Positions 42,959-51,300 of a stretch of 64,000 nucleotides of DNA are shown piece after piece (position 1 is the stretch's first letter; every line of letters starts with the position of its first letter). The notes beneath the pieces are model-generated. The model was not told the origin of the DNA. It did no database searches and saw only the letters and a list, made by a program, of their open reading frames with translations. This stretch comes from Gallionella sp. GTDB taxonomy: Bacteria > Pseudomonadota > Gammaproteobacteria > Burkholderiales > Gallionellaceae. Made by a program: the position numbers and the translations under genes. The stretch is taken from assembly GCA_028707275.1 (NCBI GenBank), contig JAQTUP010000004.1:186001-250000 (forward strand), given 5' to 3'.

Positions 42959-44700
42959 AGTTTGAATTTGACCATCTCGTCATCGTACAAATAGCTCACC
43001 TCGCCGCCCAGCCTGCCCGCCATACTCCTGACAAGATAAAGCCCCAGACCCGAACCTGTCTGGTGGTGCGCGGCGCGGCTGCGGTAGTATTTTTGAAAAA
43101 CCTTGTCGGGATCGGGCAGGCCTGCCAGGCCGGGCAAATTCCGGATTTCCAGAGAAACGCCGCCCCCCTGAGGCCTGTCATCCGGCATCAGAACAATCTG
43201 AACAGGGCTCAGAGGAGGGCTGTATTTGATCGCATTATCGATCAGATTGCTAATGATGCAATGCAGCAACTGGCCATCCGTTTCGAGCACGGGAGATATT
43301 TCCGCATGGATAACCAGTCGTTCGGGCATCATACTACCGGCGCGCAGCTCCTGCAACTTGTCGTGCAAAGGATAGCTGCTCAAATTGATCGGCTGCTGCC
43401 CGGAAAATTTTTCCGCGTACAGGCAGCGTTCTATGACGTTGCTCATGTCATGCACCGCGCGTTCAGCGTGCGCCAACAGCGGCTGCGCGGGGGGCAAGGA
43501 ACCCAGCACCATGCGTATCACCGACAGCGGCGTCTTGAGTTCGTGCGCCAGCATATCCATGAACTGGCCTTTTTCAGCCAGCGCCTGTTCGGCAAGCCCC
43601 CAGGCTTGTTGCAGCTTTTCACGAATAATCAGATTCTGCCTCTCGCTGCCCCTCAGTTTTCGGTTGAGTCCGTAAATGTGCAGTGCGATCAGAACCGAGA
43701 CGCCGACAAGCAAAAGCATCACCACCAGGGCGCGATACAGCCACGTCAGGTCTTGCGGCTTTGGACCGGGGTCATACAGAAAACCCGCCAGTGAAAAATT
43801 GCGCGGCATCATGCCTATATCCGCGTAAGTGTCGGCTATATCGCGCCAGCGATTCGGATTCATATAGCCTATCTCGATCAAGTTGGGTTGCAGGAGCGGA
43901 ATCATCTGATCGGACTCGAAGCGCAGGTATTCACGGCCATGCTGTGTGGAATATTTAGCAAGAATCAGGTCGATAACCTCGTCCCGGTGCTCCTTTGCGT
44001 ATTGCCAGCCGCGCAAACTGGCGGCGCGAAAAGCCTTAACCCGTGCAGGATGTTCCTGTAATTCCCGCCCGGAAGTGAACAGGTTATCGCCATAAAAATC
44101 GATTCCCGCCGAACGAGGGCTGAAGGTCTGATAAGGATAATTGGCCTGCCTGAAATAAAAAGGCTCGTCGGAAATATAGCCCGCGATCGCCTCGGCCTCG
44201 CCTTTCATCAGCCCGTTGGCGTCGAAGCTGTGCGGGATCTGCCGTATTTGATCTGATGAAATACCCTCTTTTTTCAAATAGGCCAGCACCTCCGCCGACT
44301 GAGGCTCCAACATGATGCGCTTGCCGATCAAATCACGCAGGCTGCGGATCTCCGGCGCCGCGTAAATTTCATAGGGGGATTGCTGAAAAATCACCGCCAG
44401 CGCCACGACCGGGAGGCCTTGGACACGACTCAAAAGCAAACTGCTGGTCCCTATGCCGTATTGCGCACGACCGTCCAGCACCTCGCGGACAGGATCAATT
44501 TTTCCGGACGCCTCGACCAGGCTCACATCCAGTCCCACATCGCGGTAATAGCCCTGTTCCTTCGCCGCATAATATCCGGCAAACTGAAAGGCATGAACCC
44601 ATTTGAGCTGTAAAACCACCCGATCCAGCGCAAACGATGGTGTCGCGACAAACAACATCGCGACTAACCAAGCCAGCTTATAACCAGCTTGCCTCATCAT
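42943..44700 (-). CDS. Sensor histidine kinase with periplasmic NMT1/THI5-like domain
   Basis: 585 residues. Signal peptide about 1-24, then a full solute-binding-protein-like NMT1/THI5 domain (about 27-310; LQLKWVHAFQFAGYYAAKEQ, VSLVEASGKIDP, YGIGTSSLLL). One membrane helix (about 328-350), coiled coil, HisKA with H386 (DMLAHELKTPLSVI), and HATPase with NLIDNAIKYS, a weak N/G1 region and GSGLGLYLVRSMAG. The domain relatives bind pyrimidine precursors, nitrate, taurine or sulfonates, so the kinase probably senses a small nitrogen or sulfur compound directly. GGAGG lies 12-15 bases before tandem ATGs. It follows pyrC' by 32 bp, which hints at co-transcription with pyrimidine genes; whether it senses a pyrimidine is speculation. 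Confidence 0.92.
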   Translation of the reverse strand: MMRQAGYKLAWLVAMLFVATPSFALDRVVLQLKWVHAFQFAGYYAAKEQGYYRDVGLDVSLVEASGKIDPVREVLDGRAQYGIGTSSLLLSRVQGLPVVALAVIFQQSPYEIYAAPEIRSLRDLIGKRIMLEPQSAEVLAYLKKEGISSDQIRQIPHSFDANGLMKGEAEAIAGYISDEPFYFRQANYPYQTFSPRSAGIDFYGDNLFTSGRELQEHPARVKAFRAASLRGWQYAKEHRDEVIDLILAKYSTQHGREYLRFESDQMIPLLQPNLIEIGYMNPNRWRDIADTYADIGMMPRNFSLAGFLYDPGPKPQDLTWLYRALVVMLLLVGVSVLIALHIYGLNRKLRGSERQNLIIREKLQQAWGLAEQALAEKGQFMDMLAHELKTPLSVIRMVLGSLPPAQPLLAHAERAVHDMSNVIERCLYAEKFSGQQPINLSSYPLHDKLQELRAGSMMPERLVIHAEISPVLETDGQLLHCIISNLIDNAIKYSPPLSPVQIVLMPDDRPQGGGVSLEIRNLPGLAGLPDPDKVFQKYYRSRAAHHQTGSGLGLYLVRSMAGRLGGEVSYLYDDEMVKFKLWLPL

Positions 44701-44732
44701 TCATCAATCCTCCACTCCTCGCTGCGCTCTCC

Positions 44733-46013
44733 TCAGTCCTGCTTTTCATATACAACTTCCCCGTCGACCAGTGTGTAGCGCACGCGCCCCTGCACTTCCA
44801 TCCCCATGAACGGCGTGTTCTTGCCCTGGCTTTTCAACGCGGCAGGCGTCACCACCCAGCAAGCGGCCGGATCGAAGATACACAAGTCAGCTGCGGCGCC
44901 GACGCTCAGATGTCCGGCATCCAGTCCCAGTATTTGTGCAGGACGCAGCGTGGCGCGAGCCAGAGCATCGGACAAGCTGATTTTTTCCTGCGAGGCCCAT
45001 TTGAGCACCAGTGGCAACAGCAATTCCAGCCCGGTGGCGCCCGACTCGGCTTCGGCAAACGGCAATTGCTTCGCATCCTCATCCACCGGCGCATGATTGG
45101 TGCAGATGGCATCTATCGTGCCGTCCAGCAAGCCGGCACGCAGCGCTGCCCGGTCGCGCAGACTGCGCAGCGGCGGAGTCAGGCGACAATTCGGGTCGAA
45201 ATAACCGATGTCCATTTCGGACAAGTGCACGTGATTGATCGACACATCGCAGCTCACCGCCAACCCCTCCCGCTTGGCCAAACGGATCATCTCCACTCCC
45301 GCCGCGCTGGACAGACGACAAATATGCAGCTTCGCGCCGGTCTCTTTCGCCAGCGACAACATGGTCGCCAGCGCGATAGTCTCGGCACACACGGGAATAG
45401 CGGGCAGACCGCAACGCGTCGCCACCTCTCCCTCGTGCGCCACGCCGTCACGAGCTAAAAAACTGTCCTGCGGACGCAACCAGACACTGAAGCCGAAGGT
45501 GGCCGCATATTGCATCGCGCGATACAGCACGCGGGTGTCGGTGAGCGGCGCATCGGCCTGGCTGAAGGCGACACAGCCGGCATCGACCAGCTCTGCCATC
45601 TCGGTCAACTCCAGCCCCAGGAGCGCCGTGGTCAGGGCCGCGACCGGATACAGCTTCGCCTGATGCAGATTTTTCGCTCTGTGCTTGAGCATTTCCACCA
45701 GGCCTGGCTCATCCAGCGGCGGGTCGGTATCGGGCGGACAGGCAAGGCTGGTCACCCCGCCCGCCACGGCGGCCTCCATTTCGGATTCGAGCGTAGCCAT
45801 ATATTCATAGCCCGGCTCTCGCAGGCGTGCGGCCAGCTCGATCAGGCCGGGAGCCACGATCAGTCCCGTGGCATCGATGACCTGACGGGGTATAAAACCT
45901 TCCGGCGCCACACCGATAGCTACGATGAGTTTTTTGGAGATAAACACATCCAGCATCGCGTCTATGTTGTTTCTCGGATCGATCAGGCGACCGTTTTTGA
46001 TGTGTATATTCAT
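44733..46013 (-). CDS. pyrC': Dihydroorotase-like protein without metal ligands (PyrC'-type)
   Basis: 426 residues with the dihydroorotase amidohydrolase fold, but the HxH metal motif is lost: at 57-68 the sequence reads [12 protein letters not shown], so Ala61 and Arg63 stand where the two histidines belong. The later DHAPH motif is NHAPV, and the middle histidine pair reads INHVH. It should therefore not hydrolyse dihydroorotate. In Pseudomonas an equivalent pyrC' beside pyrB encodes an inactive subunit needed to assemble active aspartate transcarbamoylase; the 4-base overlap with pyrB here fits that role. A genuine dihydroorotase must be encoded elsewhere. The name pyrX is also used. Confidence 0.9.
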   Translation of the reverse strand: MNIHIKNGRLIDPRNNIDAMLDVFISKKLIVAIGVAPEGFIPRQVIDATGLIVAPGLIELAARLREPGYEYMATLESEMEAAVAGGVTSLACPPDTDPPLDEPGLVEMLKHRAKNLHQAKLYPVAALTTALLGLELTEMAELVDAGCVAFSQADAPLTDTRVLYRAMQYAATFGFSVWLRPQDSFLARDGVAHEGEVATRCGLPAIPVCAETIALATMLSLAKETGAKLHICRLSSAAGVEMIRLAKREGLAVSCDVSINHVHLSEMDIGYFDPNCRLTPPLRSLRDRAALRAGLLDGTIDAICTNHAPVDEDAKQLPFAEAESGATGLELLLPLVLKWASQEKISLSDALARATLRPAQILGLDAGHLSVGAAADLCIFDPAACWVVTPAALKSQGKNTPFMGMEVQGRVRYTLVDGEVVYEKQD

Positions 46014-46966
46014 TTACCGCTCCCGGCCAACGTGCTCATCACCGCCATGCGCACGGCGATGCCGAAGGTCACCTGAGACAGAATGACCGATTGCGCGCCG
46101 TCAGCCACGCCGGATGCAATCTCGATGCCCCGGTTCATCGGCCCCGGATGCATCACAATCGCGTCCGGCTTCGCATAAGCTAACTTCTCTTCGGTCAGTC
46201 CGTAATTTTTGAAGTATTCCTGGCCGGACGGGAGCAGCGCGCCCTGCATGCGCTCATTTTGCAAACGCAGCATCAGCACCACATCCACATCCTTCAAACC
46301 CTTAGCCATATCGTGATAAACCTGCACACCGAGGTTCTCCACCATGGCAGGCAACAGCGTCTTGGGCGCAATGACACGCACCTCCGGCACTCCCAGCGTG
46401 GTCAGCGCATGAATCTGCGAACGCGCGACCCTCGAATGCAGCACGTCGCCCACGATGGCGACGCGCAAGTTATGGAATTCCTTCTTGTAATGCCGGATCG
46501 TGAACATGTCCAGCAAGGCCTGGGTCGGGTGCGCATGACGCCCGTCGCCGGCATTGATCACATGGATCTCAGGCGCCACATGCCGGGCGATCAGATGGGC
46601 CGCACCACTTTGCGAGTGGCGCACGATGAACATATCGGCATGCATCGCGCACAGGTTATCCACCGTATCGAGCAATGACTCTCCCTTGCTGGTCGAAGAG
46701 GAGCCTATATTGAGATTGACCACATCTGCGGAGAGCCGCTTTGCGGCAATTTCAAAGGTGGTCCGCGTACGGGTGCTGTTCTCGAAAAAGATATTGAAGA
46801 CTGACTTGCCGTGCAGCAGCGGGACTTTTTTGATTTCACGACCTTCGGCAACGTCGAGAAAGGACGCGGCACGGTCCAGAATGTCGCGCATGATGCGCAC
46901 GGGCAGCCCCTCGGTGGTCAGCAGATGCTGGAGTTCACCGTCTTTATTGAGTTGCGGATTTTTCAT
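46010..46966 (-). CDS. pyrB: Aspartate carbamoyltransferase catalytic subunit
   Basis: Joins carbamoyl phosphate and aspartate in the second step of pyrimidine synthesis. The 318-residue product has the carbamoyl phosphate loop [12 protein letters not shown], the aspartate-side HPTQALLD and the late HPGPMNRG motif, all intact. I start at ATG 46966 ([16 protein letters not shown], like relatives), preceded by GAGGT; the ATG at 46984 adds six residues and removes that site. The start lies inside the end of ruvX (23-base overlap) and the stop overlaps pyrC' by 4 bases, so algH-ruvX-pyrB-pyrC' appear to be one transcript. No pyrI-type regulatory subunit is present, as expected when pyrC' exists. 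Confidence 0.97.
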   Translation of the reverse strand: MKNPQLNKDGELQHLLTTEGLPVRIMRDILDRAASFLDVAEGREIKKVPLLHGKSVFNIFFENSTRTRTTFEIAAKRLSADVVNLNIGSSSTSKGESLLDTVDNLCAMHADMFIVRHSQSGAAHLIARHVAPEIHVINAGDGRHAHPTQALLDMFTIRHYKKEFHNLRVAIVGDVLHSRVARSQIHALTTLGVPEVRVIAPKTLLPAMVENLGVQVYHDMAKGLKDVDVVLMLRLQNERMQGALLPSGQEYFKNYGLTEEKLAYAKPDAIVMHPGPMNRGIEIASGVADGAQSVILSQVTFGIAVRMAVMSTLAGSGK

Positions 46967-47579
46967 GTAGACCTCGGTCGGCATTTACGATTACACAGGC
47001 GGCAGGCTCATCGAGATAGGCCTGCAAAATTTGTTGCGCGGCATATTGATCGATCAATTCCTTCTGCTGGCGTCCCCTTATCCCTTCCCTGTTTAGCTGA
47101 AGGCTCGCTTCATGCGAGGTGTAGCGCTCATCGACCAGAAGGGTGGTCAGGCCAAATCGCCCGTGCAATCGATTGGCAAAGCGGCGGCACAGCGCGGTCA
47201 ACTCGTGCGGCGTGCCATCTTCGTTACAGGGGAGTCCCACCAGCAGGGCTGCGGGCTGCCATTCCTTAATCAGGGAGGCAATCAACGCGAAGCGGATTTC
47301 ATTTTTTTCTTCGGCCAGAGTCGTCAGCGGGCGCGAACTCGCCGCAAAGGTATTGCCCACCGCGACACCGATGCGCCGGGTACCGAAATCAAAAGCCAGC
47401 AAGGTACCTATAACAGGATTCAGGATTCGGGACTCAGGATTCAGGATTCGGGACTCAGGATTCAGGAGCTCAGAGCGGGAATCCAAAGTCGTCGAATGAG
47501 ATTCGGCAACAGAAAGCTGCTGCGCAGCGACACTGCTCAATCCTGCATCCTGCATCCTGCATCCTGCCTGATCAGGCAT
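46944..47579 (-). CDS. ruvX: RuvX/YqgF resolvase-like protein with repeat-encoded N-terminal extension
   Basis: RNase H-fold protein of the YqgF family, involved in pre-16S rRNA 5' end processing and proposed as a Holliday-junction resolvase. The family core begins at [18 protein letters not shown] and includes [13 protein letters not shown] and [12 protein letters not shown], about 153 residues, the normal size. Upstream the frame stays open for ~58 more residues encoded by 7-bp and 21-bp tandem repeats (NPESRIL twice). ATG 47579 is 9 bases after GAGG and overlaps the algH stop by 8 bases, so extended translation is plausible; a TTG at 47402 with AGG upstream would give the bare core. Which start is used cannot be decided from sequence alone. 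Confidence 0.88.
   Translation of the reverse strand: MPDQAGCRMQDAGLSSVAAQQLSVAESHSTTLDSRSELLNPESRILNPESRILNPVIGTLLAFDFGTRRIGVAVGNTFAASSRPLTTLAEEKNEIRFALIASLIKEWQPAALLVGLPCNEDGTPHELTALCRRFANRLHGRFGLTTLLVDERYTSHEASLQLNREGIRGRQQKELIDQYAAQQILQAYLDEPAACVIVNADRGLHEKSATQ
47414..47469. repeat. 21-bp tandem repeat, ~2.7 units
   Basis: Units at 47414-47434 and 47435-47455 and a partial third, each CAGGATTCAGGATTCGGGAC plus T. On the minus strand each unit adds seven in-frame residues to the RuvX extension. Confidence 0.85.
47540..47567. repeat. 7-bp tandem repeat, 4 units
   Basis: ATCCTGC four times. Because 7 is not a multiple of 3, gain or loss of one unit would shift the frame between the ATG at 47579 and the RuvX core. 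Confidence 0.85.
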
Positions 47580-48132
47580 GCCCTGCATCCTCGACCAGCA
47601 TCGAGTAATTCACGCCGAGCAACGCCATCGCAGCCCCGAGCCGCTCTTCAGGCGGCAAGGCGAACAGGATATGCTCGGATGCCGGGACGGTCAGCCAGAT
47701 ATTTTCATTGATTTCGTGCTCTAACTGACCGGGTTCCCACCCGGAATAACCCAGTGCCACGAGAAAATTCCGGGGGCTTCTGCCCTCGCTGATCGCATCC
47801 AGAATATCTCGGGAAGTCGTCAGTGCCAGCCTGTCATTGATGCGCAGCGTGGACTGCCAGTCCTGACGGCCATCGTGCAGCACGAAGCCGCGCTCCATTT
47901 GCACGGGGCCTCCCACGTGTACGGGCATCCTGGCAAGCCTGGGATTGTCGAGCGGCGCGTTGATCTGACTGAACATCTCGGCCAGTGTCAGACTGACGGG
48001 GCGGTTCACCACCAGTCCCAGCGCGCCATTTTCATCGTGCTCACAGATATAAGTCAGCGTGCCGGCGAAAAAGCCCTCCTGCATGGCAGGCATGGCAATC
48101 AAAAAATGGTGGGTCAAATCGAATTCAGACAT
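47572..48132 (-). CDS. algH: YqgE/AlgH family protein
   Basis: UPF0301/DUF179 protein, 186 residues from ATG 48132 (MSEFDLTHHFLIAMPAM, the family N-terminus). Conserved stretches include GALGLVVNRP, VHVGGPVQMERGFVLH and FLVALGYSGWEPGQLE. In Pseudomonas aeruginosa the homologue affects alginate and other virulence gene expression, but the biochemical activity is not established. An upstream in-frame start at 48177 would add 15 residues unlike the family. It overlaps ruvX, the usual neighbour of this gene in proteobacteria. AGGGG lies about 12 bases before the chosen start. Confidence 0.93.
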   Translation of the reverse strand: MSEFDLTHHFLIAMPAMQEGFFAGTLTYICEHDENGALGLVVNRPVSLTLAEMFSQINAPLDNPRLARMPVHVGGPVQMERGFVLHDGRQDWQSTLRINDRLALTTSRDILDAISEGRSPRNFLVALGYSGWEPGQLEHEINENIWLTVPASEHILFALPPEERLGAAMALLGVNYSMLVEDAGHA

Positions 48133-48197
48133 ATCGTGACGGCCCCTGGTGTGCTGCACGCCGTGAAATAAAATCAAAAACCGGACGGGCTGAAGAC

Positions 48198-48347
48198 TCT
48201 AGCAGGCTGCTGAAAAACATTATGAGCGATGCGCAGGCAAGGAAAAAAGCGACGAAAAAGCGGAGTTTACATGTGGTAAATGAGCATTTTGAGTCACTTT
48301 TTGACGCAGTATCGGCAAGCGTAATAGTTTTGCAGCAGCCTGCTAGA
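48198..48347. mobile_element. 150-bp MITE with 21-bp terminal inverted repeats
   Basis: The left end TCTAGCAGGCTGCTGAAAAA and the right end (reverse complement TCTAGCAGGCTGCTGCAAAA) match over 21 bp with one mismatch. The inside has no gene, only an imperfect inverted repeat around TTTACATGTGGTAAA. This type of non-autonomous element is common in betaproteobacteria. It sits between algH and chpA and may serve as the terminator of the chp operon. Confidence 0.8.
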
Positions 48348-48381
48348 TAACGGCCATTAATGCATGCTGATCGCATCCGGA

Positions 48382-51300
48382 TCAACTTGCACCCCGCTCG
48401 CTGGCTATGATGAGTTCCTCTATTTTGGCCAGCATGGCTTCCTCCTGGAAAGGCTTGCCCATATAGGCATTTACGCCTAATTGCATCGCGAAGTCGCGGT
48501 GTTTATCCGCCGTGCGCGAAGTAATCATGATAATAGGCAGATTCCTGGTCTTCGAATCGCGACGCATCAGCTTGGTCAGCTCGAAGCCATCCATACGCGG
48601 CATTTCAACGTCGAGCAGCATCACAGACGGCGTAATTTCGGTCAGCTGTTCCAGTGCATCCACACCGTCCTTGGCGGTCACCACCTGATATCCGGCACGA
48701 GTCAGAATGCGCGTGGTGATCTTGCGTACGGTGAGCGAATCGTCCACCACCATCACCACATGCTGCGTGCGTATCACGACAGGCTCCGCCTTGCGGGTCT
48801 TGAGCGCAACGTTGGCGATGCGCTGAGTCATTTGCAGCGGATTGAGAATCAGCACGACCCGGCCATTACCCAGCACGGTCGCACCGGCAATACCCGGCAG
48901 CCACGCCAGTTGCGGACCGATATTCTTGACCACGACTTCCCGGTTACCCAACAATTCATCCACATGCAACGCCACGCGCTGATTACCGCTGCGCAGCAAC
49001 ATCAGAGGATTATGCGACTGGCTCTCAGGCGACAGTTTGGCATCTCCCAGCATGGCGGGCAAATAAAAGAACGGGTAGGTATTGCCATCCAATTCAACTT
49101 TTTGCTCTTCGTACAAGGATTTCAACACATGAGGCTGAACCTTGCGCACCTGCTCGACCAACACCGAAGGAATGGCGTAGGTAAGCTCCCCGGTGCGCAC
49201 CATCAACACCTGCGTCACGGCCAGGGTAAGCGGCAAATGCACAGAGAACAACGTGCCTTTGCCGGGTTTGGAACTCACATCAATCCGTCCGCCCAGCGCC
49301 GTGATGTCGCTGCGCACCACGTCCATGCCGATACCGCGCCCGGCCACTTCCGACACTTCACTCGCCGTCGAAATGCCCGACGCAAAAATCAGCTGCGCCA
49401 ACTCGTCTTCGCTCACGCCGACATCAGACGCATCCAGCAAACCCTTCGCGATGCCCTTCGCGCGCAGGGCGGGATAGTTAAGACCCCGTCCGTCATCGCT
49501 GAATTCGAACACGACTTCATTATTTTCCTGACGCAAGCTCAGCCTGACTTCGCCGATTGGATCCTTGCCGATGGCCGTGCGTTCACTCTCATTTTCCAGG
49601 CCGTGAGCGATCGAATTGCGCAACATATGCTCGAACGGCGCCGTCATTTTTTCCAGCACACCCCGATCGAGCTCCACGCTGGTGCCGGTCAACTCAAGGT
49701 TGGCGCGCTTGTTCAGCTCTTTTGCTGTCTGGCGCACCAGGCGGTATAAGCGCTCGCTCATGCTGCCGAACGGGACCATGCGCACGTTCATCAGGTTTTG
49801 TTGCAATTCGCGGTTCAATCGACCCTGCGTAAAAATCGCAAGATTGGTCTCATCGATATTTTTCAGCAGCGATTGTTGCACCGTCTGCACGTCATGCACA
49901 CTCTCGTTCATGAAGCGTGTCAGTTCCTGCAAACGGGTAAATCGGTCAAATTCCAGCGGATCGAATTGCGCGTTGCTCTCGCTGGCTAACGTGACACGCG
50001 CCTGCATCTGGCTCTCGGCCTGAATCTCCACCTCTCGCAGCTGTTTGCGCAACTGGTTGACACTGCCTGTCAATTCCAGCAACCCTTCCTTGAAGGCTCG
50101 CAACTCGGTTTCCATACGGGAACGCGTCACGCTGATTTCACCCGCCTGATTGACCAGACGGTCGACCATATCCGCACGCACGCGCAACATGCTCACCTGC
50201 GCCGCGCTGTCCGGCACAACATGCGCCAGACGCTTGGCTGAGCGTCGCTCAGGCACGGGTTCTGCGCCGGGAATATACGTCTGCACGACAGCCTGAACCT
50301 TGCCCGAGCGCAATTCTTCCAGCAGGGCAATAACGTGATCGAAATCACCCTCCAGCGTCTCCCAAAGATCGGCTTCCCCGGCAGACACGCCTTCGAGCAT
50401 GCGACTTTCCATCGCATGGGCGACATCGCCCATGCGCATCGCGCCCGTCATCCGGGCGCTGCCCTTGAGAGTATGCAGCAGTCGATGCAACAATTGCAGC
50501 TGCTGTGCATCCGACGGGGTCGCGCGTAACGCGCGCAAACAGGCCGCTATATTGGGGCACAGTTCGTCCGCCTCTTCGATGAATACCGGCAGCAACTGTG
50601 CGTCGACGTCATCTTGCAATGCGGCGACCTCCTCGCTCGGCGCATGCACAGCAGCCTTGGGTCGGGCAGGGGATTCCGGCACGGGCGCTTTAACGATTTC
50701 GACCGGCGCCCTGGGTACGGCCTCCGGCTCAGCCACTAATTTATCCCTGTCACCCAAAACGTTACGGACCAGATCGCCGCGCTTTTCCGGCATTTTCCTG
50801 TCGCAGATACTCTGCACCATCTCGCCCAGCGAGCTGATCACCCGATCCAGCATCTGCATATGCTCTGAAGAGATGACCGACGGCCTGTCAATATGCGCCT
50901 GCAACCAACCCTCAAGAGCGGAGGCCAACTCCACTACCGCAACAAAACCGAGACTGCGACAAATACCTACCAGCGTATGCGCCGCGCGCATGAAATCGTA
51001 GGCCACCTGAGGGGGGCGATTAACCAGCATTCCTTCATACTGGCGGCGAAGCGCCAGCACATTCTGACTGGCCTCTTCACTGGCAATCTTGAATAAAGTG
51101 GGAGAGAGCGCAATGTCACCGATCACGACCGAGTCAGGTTCGTCAAAGTCGAGATCTGAGTCAGCCGCTTCTTTGGCGGCCCGTGCTGCCTCAGCTACAC
51201 GCGCCTGCTCGGCCATATAGGCTTGTTCAGCTTTTCGAACTTGTTCGGCGATCAGGGCATCCTCAGCAGCCATGGCCTCGTCGGCGGCACGCTCCTCTTC

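Noticed and set aside
48125..48385. 86-codon minus-strand frame with a hydrophobic middle
   Set aside because: It spans the MITE from end to end and overlaps the algH start; an artefact of the element.
48481..49749. 422-codon plus-strand open frame
   Set aside because: Antisense to the kinase, CheW and receiver domains of ChpA, which are clearly real.
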